Assembly (NCBI GenBank): GCA_003671055.1
Contig: QWPV01000020.1
Coordinates: forward strand, 1-40,863
Length of the DNA stretch: 40,863 nt
Source: Planctomycetota bacterium
Lineage (GTDB): Bacteria > Planctomycetota > Phycisphaerae > Phycisphaerales > SM1A02
Reading direction: 5' to 3'
The notes under the pieces were generated by a model. That model made no database searches and was not told where the DNA came from. It worked only from the letters and a program-made list of their open reading frames with translations. Numbering within the stretch: the first letter of the stretch is position 1; every line of letters begins with the position of its first letter. The position numbers were made by a program, and so were the translations under genes. Shown one piece after another: positions 8,538-16,597 of the stretch.

Positions 8538-9545
8538 ATGGCGATCCTTGTCACCGGCGCAGCAGGTTTCATCGGCTCTCACGTCGCGCAGCGTTTGCTC
8601 GCCCGCGGCGAGACCGTTGTCGGACTCGACAACGTCAACGATTACTACGACCCGCGCATCAAAGAAGCGCGTCTTGTGAAACTCGTCGCGCAGCCGAACT
8701 TCTCCTTCCTCCGCATGGACATCGCGGATCGCTCTGCGATGGAAGCGATTTTCGCGCAGCATCGTTTCGAGCGCGTGGTACATCTTGCTGCGCAAGCGGG
8801 CGTTCGCTACTCGATCACGAATCCGCACGCATACGTGCATTCCAACATCGTGGGCTTTCAAAACATTCTTGAAGGCTGCCGCGCAGTGGAATGCCAGCAC
8901 TTGGTCTACGCGAGTTCGAGTTCCGTCTATGGCGGCAACGCGAAACTGCCGTTCTCTGTGCATGACAATGTGGATCACCCGCTTTCGCTCTATGCGGCAA
9001 GTAAGAAGGCGAACGAACTCTTCGCCCACGCGTATTCCAATCTCTTTGCGCTCCCTACTACAGGCCTCCGTTTCTTCACCGTATATGGACCGTGGGGTCG
9101 ACCAGACATGGCGCTGTTCTTGTTCACGAAGAACATTCTCGAAGGGAAACCGATTGATGTTTTCAATCACGGCAAGCATCGCCGCGACTTCACCTACATC
9201 GATGACATCGTCGAAGGCATCGTGCGCACACTCGATCGCCCCGCAACTGCGCATCCTGACTTCGACGCGATGCAGCCTGATCCAGGCACATCGAGCGTGC
9301 CGTGGCGTGTGTACAACATCGGCAATTCTCGCCCAGTCGACTTGCTCGACTACATCGGCGCCGTCGAGAAGTGTGTGGATCGCAAAGCAATCATGAATTT
9401 ATTGCCGCTTCAGCAGGGCGATGTGCCTGACACGATGGCGGATGTACAAGCGCTCGAGCAAGACATGGGCTATCGACCCGCCACCACTGTTGAAGTTGGT
9501 GTTGCGCGATTCGTCGCGTGGTACCGCGAGTACTACAAGATCTGA
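8538..9545 (+). CDS. UDP-glucuronate 4-epimerase (extended SDR family)
   Basis: It interconverts UDP-glucuronate and UDP-galacturonate with bound NAD, giving galacturonate for surface polysaccharide. The 335-residue protein starts [14 protein letters not shown] with the GxxGxxG nucleotide motif. It continues with [30 protein letters not shown], the SSSSVYGG serine region and YAASKKAN with the catalytic Tyr152/Lys156 pair. [15 protein letters not shown] and the C-terminal [16 protein letters not shown] are characteristic of the UDP-glucuronate branch (CapI/LpsL type) rather than GalE. Length is typical. It lies at the end of the glycan locus and supplies a uronic acid that the neighbouring AsnB-like enzymes could amidate; that link is speculative. 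Confidence 0.92.
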   Translation: MAILVTGAAGFIGSHVAQRLLARGETVVGLDNVNDYYDPRIKEARLVKLVAQPNFSFLRMDIADRSAMEAIFAQHRFERVVHLAAQAGVRYSITNPHAYVHSNIVGFQNILEGCRAVECQHLVYASSSSVYGGNAKLPFSVHDNVDHPLSLYAASKKANELFAHAYSNLFALPTTGLRFFTVYGPWGRPDMALFLFTKNILEGKPIDVFNHGKHRRDFTYIDDIVEGIVRTLDRPATAHPDFDAMQPDPGTSSVPWRVYNIGNSRPVDLLDYIGAVEKCVDRKAIMNLLPLQQGDVPDTMADVQALEQDMGYRPATTVEVGVARFVAWYREYYKI

Positions 9546-9571
9546 CATGCGTGAGAGCGTGGCGCTACGCT
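9542..9571 (+). promoter_or_regulatory. Promoter of the GH57 gene, leaderless type
   Basis: CTGACA (9542-9547, five of six to TTGACA), an 18-nt spacer and TACGCT (9566-9571). The -10 box ends 7 nt before the ATG, and there is no Shine-Dalgarno. The -35 box overlaps the stop codon of the epimerase gene. Confidence 0.55.
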
Positions 9572-9578
9572 GCCGTCT

Positions 9579-10799
9579 ATGGCAAGCGTCTGTTTCTACT
9601 TTCAATTGCATCAGCCGTGGCGATTGCGCCGCTACTCCGTCTTCGCGAACGATCCGTTTTACTTCGACGATGCGGCGAACGAACAGATCCTGCGCAAGGT
9701 TGCGGACAAGTGCTATCGACCAACCACACTGAAGATGCTCGACCTCGTGAAGCGTCACGATCGTCGCTTCCGTTGCTCCTACTCCATCACGTGCACCGCG
9801 CTCGAACAACTGCAGCGCTGGGCGCCTGATGTCGTCGACACATTGAAGGAGCTCGTCGACACCGGTGCGTGCGAACTCATCGGCGAGACCAGCCATCACT
9901 CGCCTTCGTTTCTCTTTTCGAAGAAGGAGTTCGACGCGCAAGTCACCGTGCATCAACAGAAGATGCAGGAAGTCTTCGGCGTCGTGCCAAAGATTTTCCG
10001 CAACACGGAACTCATCTACTCGAACGAACTCGCGCATCACATCGCCGCGCGCGGGCAACATAAGGCGATCATCTGCGAGGGCGTCGATCGATTGCTCGGC
10101 TTCCGCTCGCCCAACTACATCTACGTTCCGCCTGCAAGCGAAACGGATAGCGGTCCGATTGAGGATCGTCGTGTGAAGTTGCTGCTGAAGAACTACCGCC
10201 TCAGCGACGACATCGCGTTCCGATTTTCTAATCGCGCGTGGAAGGAATGGCCTCTCAGCGCCGAGCGATTCGCAGAGTGGGTCAACCAAATCAACGGCGA
10301 CGGATTCACCTGCAATCTCTTCATGGATTACGAAACCTTCGGCGAGCACCAATGGGCCGACACAGGAATTTTCCAATTCCTCGACGCGCTCCCCAAGGCC
10401 GTCTACGACATCAATCCAGGACACAATCAATTCCTCACGCCCTCGCAAGTGCTCGAATGCTCTGATCCAGTCGGCGAATACGACGCACCAAACTGGACCT
10501 CCTGGGCAGACACCGAACGCGATCTCTCCGCGTGGCTAGGCAACCCACTCCAAGACAACGCCGCAGCCGAGCTCTACCGCCTCGAAGAACCAGTACGAGA
10601 ACGCCACGCCGCCGGCGACCCCTACATCCTCGAAGACTGGCGCAAGCTCACCACCAGCGACCACCTCTACTACATGTGCACAAAGTACTGGGCCGACGGC
10701 GACGTCCACAAATACTTCTCCCCCTACAACTCGCCCTACGACGCGTACATCAACTTCATGAACGTCCTAGACAACCTGAAAATCCGCGCGGGCGCGTGA
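9579..10799 (+). CDS. Glycoside hydrolase family 57 (alpha-amylase type)
   Basis: A 406-residue GH57 enzyme acting on alpha-1,4-glucans with retention of configuration, probably in the cytoplasm since no signal peptide is present. The first conserved region is YFQLHQPWRL. The nucleophile region FRNTELIY puts the catalytic glutamate at Glu144, and FMDYETFGEHQW offers Asp250 as acid/base. By recollection these correspond to Glu145 and Asp237 of the Methanocaldococcus jannaschii GH57 amylase. Length matches the compact alpha-amylase subgroup without extra C-terminal domains. It probably works in storage-glucan turnover rather than glycan export. The gene converges with the GT2 gene, with 6 bp between the stops and no visible terminator. 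Confidence 0.9.
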   Translation: MASVCFYFQLHQPWRLRRYSVFANDPFYFDDAANEQILRKVADKCYRPTTLKMLDLVKRHDRRFRCSYSITCTALEQLQRWAPDVVDTLKELVDTGACELIGETSHHSPSFLFSKKEFDAQVTVHQQKMQEVFGVVPKIFRNTELIYSNELAHHIAARGQHKAIICEGVDRLLGFRSPNYIYVPPASETDSGPIEDRRVKLLLKNYRLSDDIAFRFSNRAWKEWPLSAERFAEWVNQINGDGFTCNLFMDYETFGEHQWADTGIFQFLDALPKAVYDINPGHNQFLTPSQVLECSDPVGEYDAPNWTSWADTERDLSAWLGNPLQDNAAAELYRLEEPVRERHAAGDPYILEDWRKLTTSDHLYYMCTKYWADGDVHKYFSPYNSPYDAYINFMNVLDNLKIRAGA

Positions 10800-10805
10800 T
10801 TGCAA

Positions 10806-11585
10806 TCAGTCTCTACGAATTGCGCCAGCGGAGGGTGGTGGTGCTTGTCCGTCTTCGATGCGCTTGGCGTACTTCAGGAATGTTTGGAGGAAGTATGCGG
10901 CGGCGATGAAGAAGCCGGCGCGGCCGTCGAGGAATCCGCGCTTGAGGATGAGGTGTTTGAAAAATTGCAGGCCGCCGTGGGTGAGTCCGCGCAGGATGCC
11001 TTTGCGGTTGCCGACTTTTGCGGTGCCTAGTGACGAGTAACGATTTGCCTTGTGCACCATCTGCGCGATGTTGGTGAAGGGAAATTGCCAGATGTCTGCG
11101 GGTAGCGTGCGAACTTGCGCACCTGCTGCGGGGATCCATCCTTCATGCACGGGCAAGAGGTCGTAGGTCATTGCGCCGCGGCGGAAGAATTGCGGTTGGC
11201 GGAAATTTGGATACCAACCGCTGTGGCGAATCCATTGACCGAGGAACCAATTTCGTCGTGGGATATTCCAGATCGATGCGCTGGCGGGATCCGAGGCGAT
11301 GCGCAGCATTGCGTCGCGTGCTTCGGGCGTGCAGCGTTCGTCTGCATCGAGCGAGAAAATCCAGTCGCCTGTCATGTGCGTGAGTGCGGCGTTGCGAAGT
11401 TTGCCGAATCCTTCAAAGGGCACTTGCACCACGCGTGCACCAAGCGCGGTCGCTGCTTCTGCTGTTCCATCGGTCGATCCTGAATCGACAAGGACAATCT
11501 CATCACACCACAGCACGGTCGACACTGCGTCGACGATTTTTTCGCGCTCGTTGTAGGCAAGGATGAAACAGCTGATCTTTGACAT
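10806..11585 (-). CDS. Glycosyltransferase family 2 (WaaE/KdtX-like)
   Basis: A 259-residue GT-A enzyme. The N-terminus MSKISCFILAYNEREKI and DEIVLVDSGSTDGT bind the nucleotide sugar, and SLDADERCTPEA holds the DxD metal site. RNWFLGQWIRHSGWYPNFRQPQFF, then VHEGW and GGLQFFKHLILKRGFLDGRAGF, are typical of the WaaE-like LPS-core beta-glucosyltransferases. A hydrophobic C-terminal stretch probably associates with the membrane. No ribosome site is visible. It begins 18 bp after the stop of a broken pyrE and is last in a - strand run with a flippase-like gene. Family assignment is firm; substrate is unknown. Confidence 0.9.
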   Translation of the reverse strand: MSKISCFILAYNEREKIVDAVSTVLWCDEIVLVDSGSTDGTAEAATALGARVVQVPFEGFGKLRNAALTHMTGDWIFSLDADERCTPEARDAMLRIASDPASASIWNIPRRNWFLGQWIRHSGWYPNFRQPQFFRRGAMTYDLLPVHEGWIPAAGAQVRTLPADIWQFPFTNIAQMVHKANRYSSLGTAKVGNRKGILRGLTHGGLQFFKHLILKRGFLDGRAGFFIAAAYFLQTFLKYAKRIEDGQAPPPSAGAIRRD

Positions 11586-11603
11586 CGGAGTGCTTTGCTC
11601 GGC

Positions 11604-11801
11604 TCACGCAATCACGCCGAGTCGCGCCAAGATTGCTGGGTCGGTCGAGAAGAGATACTTATCGAGATAGAACGTCGACTTGCGCCCGCTGCACAGTGTG
11701 AAATTTCCGCGCAACAGACTCGCTGCTACGATCCGAATGGCGAGCTCTTCACGAGAAATCGTGAGTGCTGCCTCGCGGTCAAGTGTCGTAGAAGTGGACA
11801 T
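11604..11801 (-). pseudogene. pyrE: pyrE remnant: first ~62 residues of orotate phosphoribosyltransferase
   Basis: The 65-codon frame reads like the N-terminus of a normal orotate phosphoribosyltransferase: SREELAIRIVAASLLRGNF, then TLCSGRKSTFYLDKYLFSTD and PAILARLG. It then stops after VIA. Full-length OPRT runs to roughly 180-220 residues and needs the PRPP-binding motif with two acidic residues, which is absent. The next gene starts only 18 bp beyond the stop, and I find no continuation in another frame in that gap. The fragment therefore cannot make orotidylate. Its own start and -10 box (TATGAT, 7 nt upstream) are intact, so it may still be transcribed and translated as a short peptide. 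An intact pyrE is expected elsewhere in the genome. A misassembly at this junction is the main alternative. Confidence 0.75.
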
Positions 11802-11808
11802 ACGGCTG

Positions 11809-11814
11809 ATCATA
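11809..11814 (-). promoter_or_regulatory. -10-like TATGAT, leaderless promoter of the pyrE remnant
   Basis: TATGAT ends 7 nt before the ATG of the pyrE fragment and overlaps the stop codon of the flippase-like gene. It probably now drives the GT2 gene behind the remnant. Confidence 0.5.
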
Positions 11815-12736
11815 CGGTTTCTGTTGGAGGCACTGGCGGCGCGCTTCGATGATGTCGCGCAAGCAGGAATGCGCCGAGGATTCCCGATGGAATCACGACC
11901 ACCAACTCCGCCGTTCGATTGACAAGTTCCGCGACGATGCCTGCTTCCATCGACACGCCCGCGAGGACTGGCGCAAGAAGCCCAACCACCCATTCGCGAA
12001 GTCCCAATCCGTTGGAGATGAATGGCACGAGTGTCGCGAGGCAACTCGCGGTCGCCAGCACAAGCGCGCTCTCGTATGGCACAGGTGATCCAATCAATCT
12101 GAACGCGCACCAATATCGAAGTGCCCACAGAAAAACTTCTGCGCTGCGAATCACAAAGCCGAGCGCGAGCGTGCGCCCGATCGGAAGAAATCTTCCCGCG
12201 AGTGCGAGGAGCGGCGAGAAGAACACGAGTTCGGAAGGGAGATTGAGCGCTTGGCACGCCCAGAGCAAGAGCACTGCACTGAGCGCTGCAGCGAGCGTGA
12301 GTCCCATCGCTTCGAGGACGGTGCGCAGCGACTGCACCGGCGCGATGCCATGACGCACCTTGTGATACGCGATACGCCCGAGGAGTCCGGGCTTGAGCGG
12401 AAGATAGTTCGCGAGCGTGGTCGAAGCGATGAGCGCTTGCATTTCCCACAGCGGTACGCGCGCGAATCTCGCGATCAAAATGTGGAACAACAATCCTGTC
12501 AGTGTGATCCCCGCCAACACACAGCCGAGCATGAGCGCAACGGTCTCGGGTGGAGGATCGCGAAGTTTTTCGAATGCCTCGCCAAGTTGCGCGCGTTCAC
12601 TAATCGCGAAGACCACGGCGGTCGCCATCAAGAGCAAGCCAAGCACGAGGCCGATCGGTCGCGCGAGGCGACGCACTTTCGGATCGTGGATCAACCGTTC
12701 GATGGGACGCATCACGAGCATGATGCGGGATTTCAC
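11810..12736 (-). CDS. Flippase-like integral membrane protein (lysylphosphatidylglycerol synthase TM-domain family)
   Basis: A 308-residue polytopic membrane protein with about eight hydrophobic segments. It resembles the membrane part of MprF-type lysylphosphatidylglycerol synthases (UPF0104), which flips or carries lipids. Diagnostic features are ANYLPLKPGLLGRIAYHKVRHG after the second segment, and late VPFISNGLGLREWVVGLL followed by ELVNRTAELVVVIPSG. There is no C-terminal aminoacyl-transferase domain, so it is not a complete MprF. The start codon overlaps the stop of the upstream 873-aa gene (ATGA), implying translational coupling. Together with the GT2 two genes on, it may move or build a glycolipid; that is inference. 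Confidence 0.82.
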   Translation of the reverse strand: MKSRIMLVMRPIERLIHDPKVRRLARPIGLVLGLLLMATAVVFAISERAQLGEAFEKLRDPPPETVALMLGCVLAGITLTGLLFHILIARFARVPLWEMQALIASTTLANYLPLKPGLLGRIAYHKVRHGIAPVQSLRTVLEAMGLTLAAALSAVLLLWACQALNLPSELVFFSPLLALAGRFLPIGRTLALGFVIRSAEVFLWALRYWCAFRLIGSPVPYESALVLATASCLATLVPFISNGLGLREWVVGLLAPVLAGVSMEAGIVAELVNRTAELVVVIPSGILGAFLLARHHRSAPPVPPTETV

Positions 12737-15354
12737 TTGGAAATGTTGAGCTCGTCGCGACGCTCTTCCACCACCGACTGCCCATGCGCCTGTGCAGCGC
12801 GCGCGAATGCTTGCGCTTGAGTTGGTCCGTCGCGCAGCGTGACTTCGATCAAGCCAACATCGGGTGTTTCAGGCTGCACCGCGAGTCGAGCGATGCGCAC
12901 GAGCGGATCGGGGTTCGCGTCGAGCACTGCATAGAACGCTGCGAGATTCTCGCGCTTAGCTGGTACGCATGATGCAACCCATGCCGCTTCAAGTGGCGTG
13001 AGCCTCGCAACCGCCGTGGTGAGCGCGAGCGCTACGGGCTCGAGTGCGCTTTGCGTTTCTACGGAGAGCGAATCTTTGCGCAGTTCAAGTCGTGCGAGTG
13101 CGCACGCGAGATATGCAATCGTGACGGGCGAAGGAGACTTCGAAGGATCGGAAATCTCCTTGATCGCACGAGTGACCCATGCGCTACTCAAACGCATGCC
13201 TTCGATACGCACCGTGTCCGATTCCACCTCAATTCCAAGTGGTCCTGGCTCCATGCCTTGCTGTGTCGTGCGCCAATTGAGAATGCCGTGCACATTCGCG
13301 AATCCACCGACCGTTGGATCGAGTTTGAATTGACGCGTGCCGTCACCGATGCTCGCGTCGTAGGTTACGGTCATCGCTTCACCCGACGCCAGAGCCAATC
13401 GACTCGTCAGCGCGACAGCTTCATACGGCGGAATTCGCACCGACTGTTGTCCCGCCATACTCACGGTGCACGCTGCTGTTGCAGTGTCGCGGAGCGGACC
13501 ATTGGGCGTGATCGTGATCGGCCATTCGCCGCGGTTGGTGATGACGAAATCAAATTGCACCGGCTCAAACATGTTCAGCTTCGAAACTCTTGGCTGAACA
13601 GTGAGGAGCAGCGCATCCGCAGGATTCTCGATGAGGCTTCGAAAACTCTCGGGAATAACTGCTTGCGCATCGAGTTGTGGCGCGAGAGGAAACAGTTGCG
13701 GCTTCGAGCCAAGCAACCTCCACAGTGACTCTCGCGCGTAGAGACCAACAGCACTCGCAGGCTGCGACTGCGCGATCGCGAGATACATCGGCGCCGCGTC
13801 ACGGACTCGTCCTTGCGCTTCAAGCACCATCGCGAGTCCGAGCTTTGACGCTACATCGTTCGACGCAAGTGGCGCGAACAGACCCTCCGCTTTCGCAAGG
13901 TCGCCCGCGCGAAATGCGAACCATCCATCGAATCGTGCCTGCGCATCCGCGGAGAGTGGACTCAATTGCTTCGCAACGATCAGCGCGGCGGACGCCGTCT
14001 CCACCTTGCCGCCGAGCCAGAGTGCGACGAATGCACGTTCTACCGAAACCGCAGCGATGGACTGCGGCGAAAGCTTCACCTCGGCCGCTGCATCGGCACC
14101 AATTTTGAACGCAAGGTCGGCGTTGTCCACGACCACATCTGCGCCAGGAAGTCGACGCGAGACGAGCATCGCAGCAACGTTCGTGATGAGCGCGGGCGCG
14201 GGTGGAAGTTGCAGTGCGCGCCTTCGCTCTGCGCTAATCAGCGCACCCTTCTTGATAACTTCCGAACGCAGTGCGATATCAAGTTCCTGTTGCCGACGGA
14301 CGAACACCGCCGACGCAGCGGTCGTTTGCTCGGTCCCCCAAAATGCGAGGACGAGATCCGCGAGCAATGTGTCGTACTCAATACTCGGCCGCGCCGTGTG
14401 TAAGACCGCGCATTCCACTTCGAGTACGTTCACGGCACCTTGATATGCGCCATTGTCGAGGCACAGTTGCGCGAGTGCGAGCATCGCTATTGCATCAGAG
14501 GGATTCGCGAGCGCGGCTGCGCGAAGCAATCCCGCTTCCTCGATCGGACTCACTCGAAGACGGAAATAGCCAGCGGCTTCATTTGCTGCATCGGGAAACC
14601 ATGGATCGAGTCGCGTGGATTCGAGCAGCCATTTCTCATATCCATCAAGATCGCCCGTGCGCTTGGCGAGCGTCGCTAACTCAAACACCAATCGCGATGC
14701 AACACGTGGTCCGATCTGCGCGATCGATTCAGGCGTGAGGAGTTGCAGCATTGTGGCGATGCGCCCTTCCGCTGTTTGACTCTCCGCGATCACGTCAACC
14801 AATCGACGCAAACGCACGCCTTCATCTGAAGGATCGAGTCGACTGAGTGCTTGCAACGCATCCTTCCCGAGTTTCTTGCCGAGCGGATCCCCCTCTTCAA
14901 GAACAGAGCCGAGATCAAGCGCGGTACGCCAAATGTCTTCGTTGTTGGGCGCGAGAATGACTGCCTGTTGCACAAGCTCACGCGCGGCATCGAGTGATCC
15001 GATGAAGACCTGCTGACGCTGAAGGTATTGGCGCGCCGACTGAGCGAAGTACCGTGCGAGACTGTCGCGAAACTGTTCTTCCGTAAAGATCGGATCGGCA
15101 ATCAGCTCCTCGCTCGGAGCAACTTGGACATCAGGGCTCTGGGAAGCAGGAGTCTCGCCTGGCGGATCCTGAGCCATCAGAGGCATTGTGAGACCCGCCA
15201 GTGCGAGCGCTACGTAGCCGGCGCACATCGAACCGCTCATGAACGGGCGAGGCGTGCGTGGCACGGCCAGGCAAGAAGCGTCAAAACGTGACCGTCTTGC
15301 GCCTGCAAGAGCGGAATTGGCGCTGCGTGGGGACTCGGTCGGTTGTGCGTTCAT
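12733..15354 (-). CDS. Large exported TPR-like protein of unknown function
   Basis: I recognise no specific family. The 873-residue frame contains a good signal sequence that starts at residue 39 (MSGSMCAGYVALALAGLTMP, cleavage likely after LMA). The true start is therefore probably the ATG at 15240; the longer form is kept because nothing rules it out. The mature region from about 90 to 530 is helical and alanine/leucine-rich, with TPR-like stretches such as AVILAPNNEDIWRTAL, ALANPSDAIAMLALAQL and FAPLASNDVASKLGLAMVL. Residues from about 560 on look beta-rich (FEPVQFDFVITNRGEWPITI, like an Ig-type fold). It overlaps the flippase-like gene by 4 bp. Probable role: periplasmic or surface scaffold. 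Confidence 0.75.
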   Translation of the reverse strand: MNAQPTESPRSANSALAGARRSRFDASCLAVPRTPRPFMSGSMCAGYVALALAGLTMPLMAQDPPGETPASQSPDVQVAPSEELIADPIFTEEQFRDSLARYFAQSARQYLQRQQVFIGSLDAARELVQQAVILAPNNEDIWRTALDLGSVLEEGDPLGKKLGKDALQALSRLDPSDEGVRLRRLVDVIAESQTAEGRIATMLQLLTPESIAQIGPRVASRLVFELATLAKRTGDLDGYEKWLLESTRLDPWFPDAANEAAGYFRLRVSPIEEAGLLRAAALANPSDAIAMLALAQLCLDNGAYQGAVNVLEVECAVLHTARPSIEYDTLLADLVLAFWGTEQTTAASAVFVRRQQELDIALRSEVIKKGALISAERRRALQLPPAPALITNVAAMLVSRRLPGADVVVDNADLAFKIGADAAAEVKLSPQSIAAVSVERAFVALWLGGKVETASAALIVAKQLSPLSADAQARFDGWFAFRAGDLAKAEGLFAPLASNDVASKLGLAMVLEAQGRVRDAAPMYLAIAQSQPASAVGLYARESLWRLLGSKPQLFPLAPQLDAQAVIPESFRSLIENPADALLLTVQPRVSKLNMFEPVQFDFVITNRGEWPITITPNGPLRDTATAACTVSMAGQQSVRIPPYEAVALTSRLALASGEAMTVTYDASIGDGTRQFKLDPTVGGFANVHGILNWRTTQQGMEPGPLGIEVESDTVRIEGMRLSSAWVTRAIKEISDPSKSPSPVTIAYLACALARLELRKDSLSVETQSALEPVALALTTAVARLTPLEAAWVASCVPAKRENLAAFYAVLDANPDPLVRIARLAVQPETPDVGLIEVTLRDGPTQAQAFARAAQAHGQSVVEERRDELNISK

Positions 15355-15389
15355 CTGTGCGACAAGATCGGCTCAATCACCGACTGCAA

Positions 15390-15418
15390 TTGACAGTATG
15401 CGCCATGGGAAGTAGCGT
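15390..15418 (+). promoter_or_regulatory. Sigma-70-like promoter
   Basis: A perfect TTGACA (15390-15395), a 17-nt spacer and TAGCGT (15413-15418, three of six to TATAAT). It points at the secreted 356-aa protein with a leader of about 45 nt, in the gap between divergent genes. Confidence 0.45.
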
Positions 15419-15470
15419 TACACGCTCGAACTTGCGCTTTCCGCTGCCGGTTCTGCCCAACGAATCTCCC

Positions 15471-16541
15471 ATGCGCTGCTTCCGCCCGTTCGCCGCCGTT
15501 CTTCTCTCCGCATCCGCACTTTTCGGCGCGTCGCAAGCCTGCGCCCAATCGCCAAATGCGTCGACCTCACTCGATCAATCGATCATTGCGAGTAGCGCCG
15601 TCCTCACTGAGGCCCAGAAGACTGCGATCAAGGCATTCGCCCAGACGCAGGTGCAGCTGCTTGCGACCGCGAACGATCAAGCGGAACTTGAATCGGCTCG
15701 ACGAATCCTGACCGACGCCCCACGCGACCCCGCAGCCACTGCAATTTTCCGCCGTGGCTACTCCACCGTGCTGATTCCTCTGCTCACGCCTGTGGCGAGC
15801 GGCACCGATCTTCGACGTGCAATCTTCGCGATGCAAGCGCTGCGATTCCTTCGCTCGAATGAAGCAGTCGATGCGCTGCTCAACCGCGCGTCCCTGGCCA
15901 CGGAGAAGGACGGAGCGCGCCGCCTCGTCGCTGCTGGACTTGCTGCTGATCTCCTCTCTGATGCAGATCTCTCGCCGATTCAAATGGAAGCGATCGCGAA
16001 GCGCCTCGGGATTTGCGCGCTCGCCGAGACCGACTCGTTTGCGCTTCAGCAACAACTCGAAGGATTCAACGCGCTGCTGAAGCGCTCGCAATTGCCTGCA
16101 GATACAGCGAAAACGGTGCGCAAGTCTGAGTTCGAAGCAATCGCTTTGCTTGCATCTTCCATCGCGCAGCAACCGAATGCCGATGCACGCATGAACGCTG
16201 TCTACCGCGCGCTCATCAGCGTGCGCAATCAATGGGTGGAGATGCCGACCGCTGAGAAGACCGCCGCCGCGCCGCAACTCGCACGAGGGTTGGTCGATCT
16301 CTTGAAGGCCTCCGACAAGCAGTGGACAAGTGTGCGTGCGAATGCGAATCTGTCGCCGAGCTACGCAGGCATGTGCAACAGCGCCGAAGTGCTGCTTCGG
16401 CTCGTCGATCGCTCAATGCGTCCCAATGCACCGCGCTCCACCGACGACCGCGTGCTCCCCAAGACCTGGGAAAGCGCCGACAAAGCCGCCTTCACCGCCG
16501 AAGTGAAGCGCTGGTCCGATGCTGTCGCGACGTACAAGTAA
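15471..16541 (+). CDS. Secreted helical protein of unknown function
   Basis: No family recognised. The frame is open further upstream, but the ATG used here gives a clean signal peptide (MRCFRPFAAVLLSASALFGA, then SQACA before the cut) and lies downstream of the candidate promoter. An in-frame ATG at 15405 would put 22 extra residues ahead of that signal. The mature part of about 330 residues is almost entirely helical and alanine-rich. A repeat-like middle (FAMQALRFLRSNEAVDALLNRA) resembles HEAT or armadillo-type solenoids. No cysteine motifs or catalytic signature stand out. It is divergent from the 873-aa exported protein and 56 bp ahead of the substrate-binding protein gene, which has its own start signal. 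Confidence 0.72.
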   Translation: MRCFRPFAAVLLSASALFGASQACAQSPNASTSLDQSIIASSAVLTEAQKTAIKAFAQTQVQLLATANDQAELESARRILTDAPRDPAATAIFRRGYSTVLIPLLTPVASGTDLRRAIFAMQALRFLRSNEAVDALLNRASLATEKDGARRLVAAGLAADLLSDADLSPIQMEAIAKRLGICALAETDSFALQQQLEGFNALLKRSQLPADTAKTVRKSEFEAIALLASSIAQQPNADARMNAVYRALISVRNQWVEMPTAEKTAAAPQLARGLVDLLKASDKQWTSVRANANLSPSYAGMCNSAEVLLRLVDRSMRPNAPRSTDDRVLPKTWESADKAAFTAEVKRWSDAVATYK

Positions 16542-16585
16542 GCATTGGCGCAGGGTCCGTCGCGAATACTCAAGCACGCATCCGC

Positions 16586-16591
16586 TACGCT
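16586..16591 (+). promoter_or_regulatory. -10-like TACGCT, leaderless promoter of the substrate-binding protein gene
   Basis: TACGCT ends 6 nt before a GTG start that has no Shine-Dalgarno. The octamer GCTACGCT is identical to the one in front of the GH57 gene. No good -35 is visible. Confidence 0.5.
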
Positions 16592-16597
16592 CAACGT

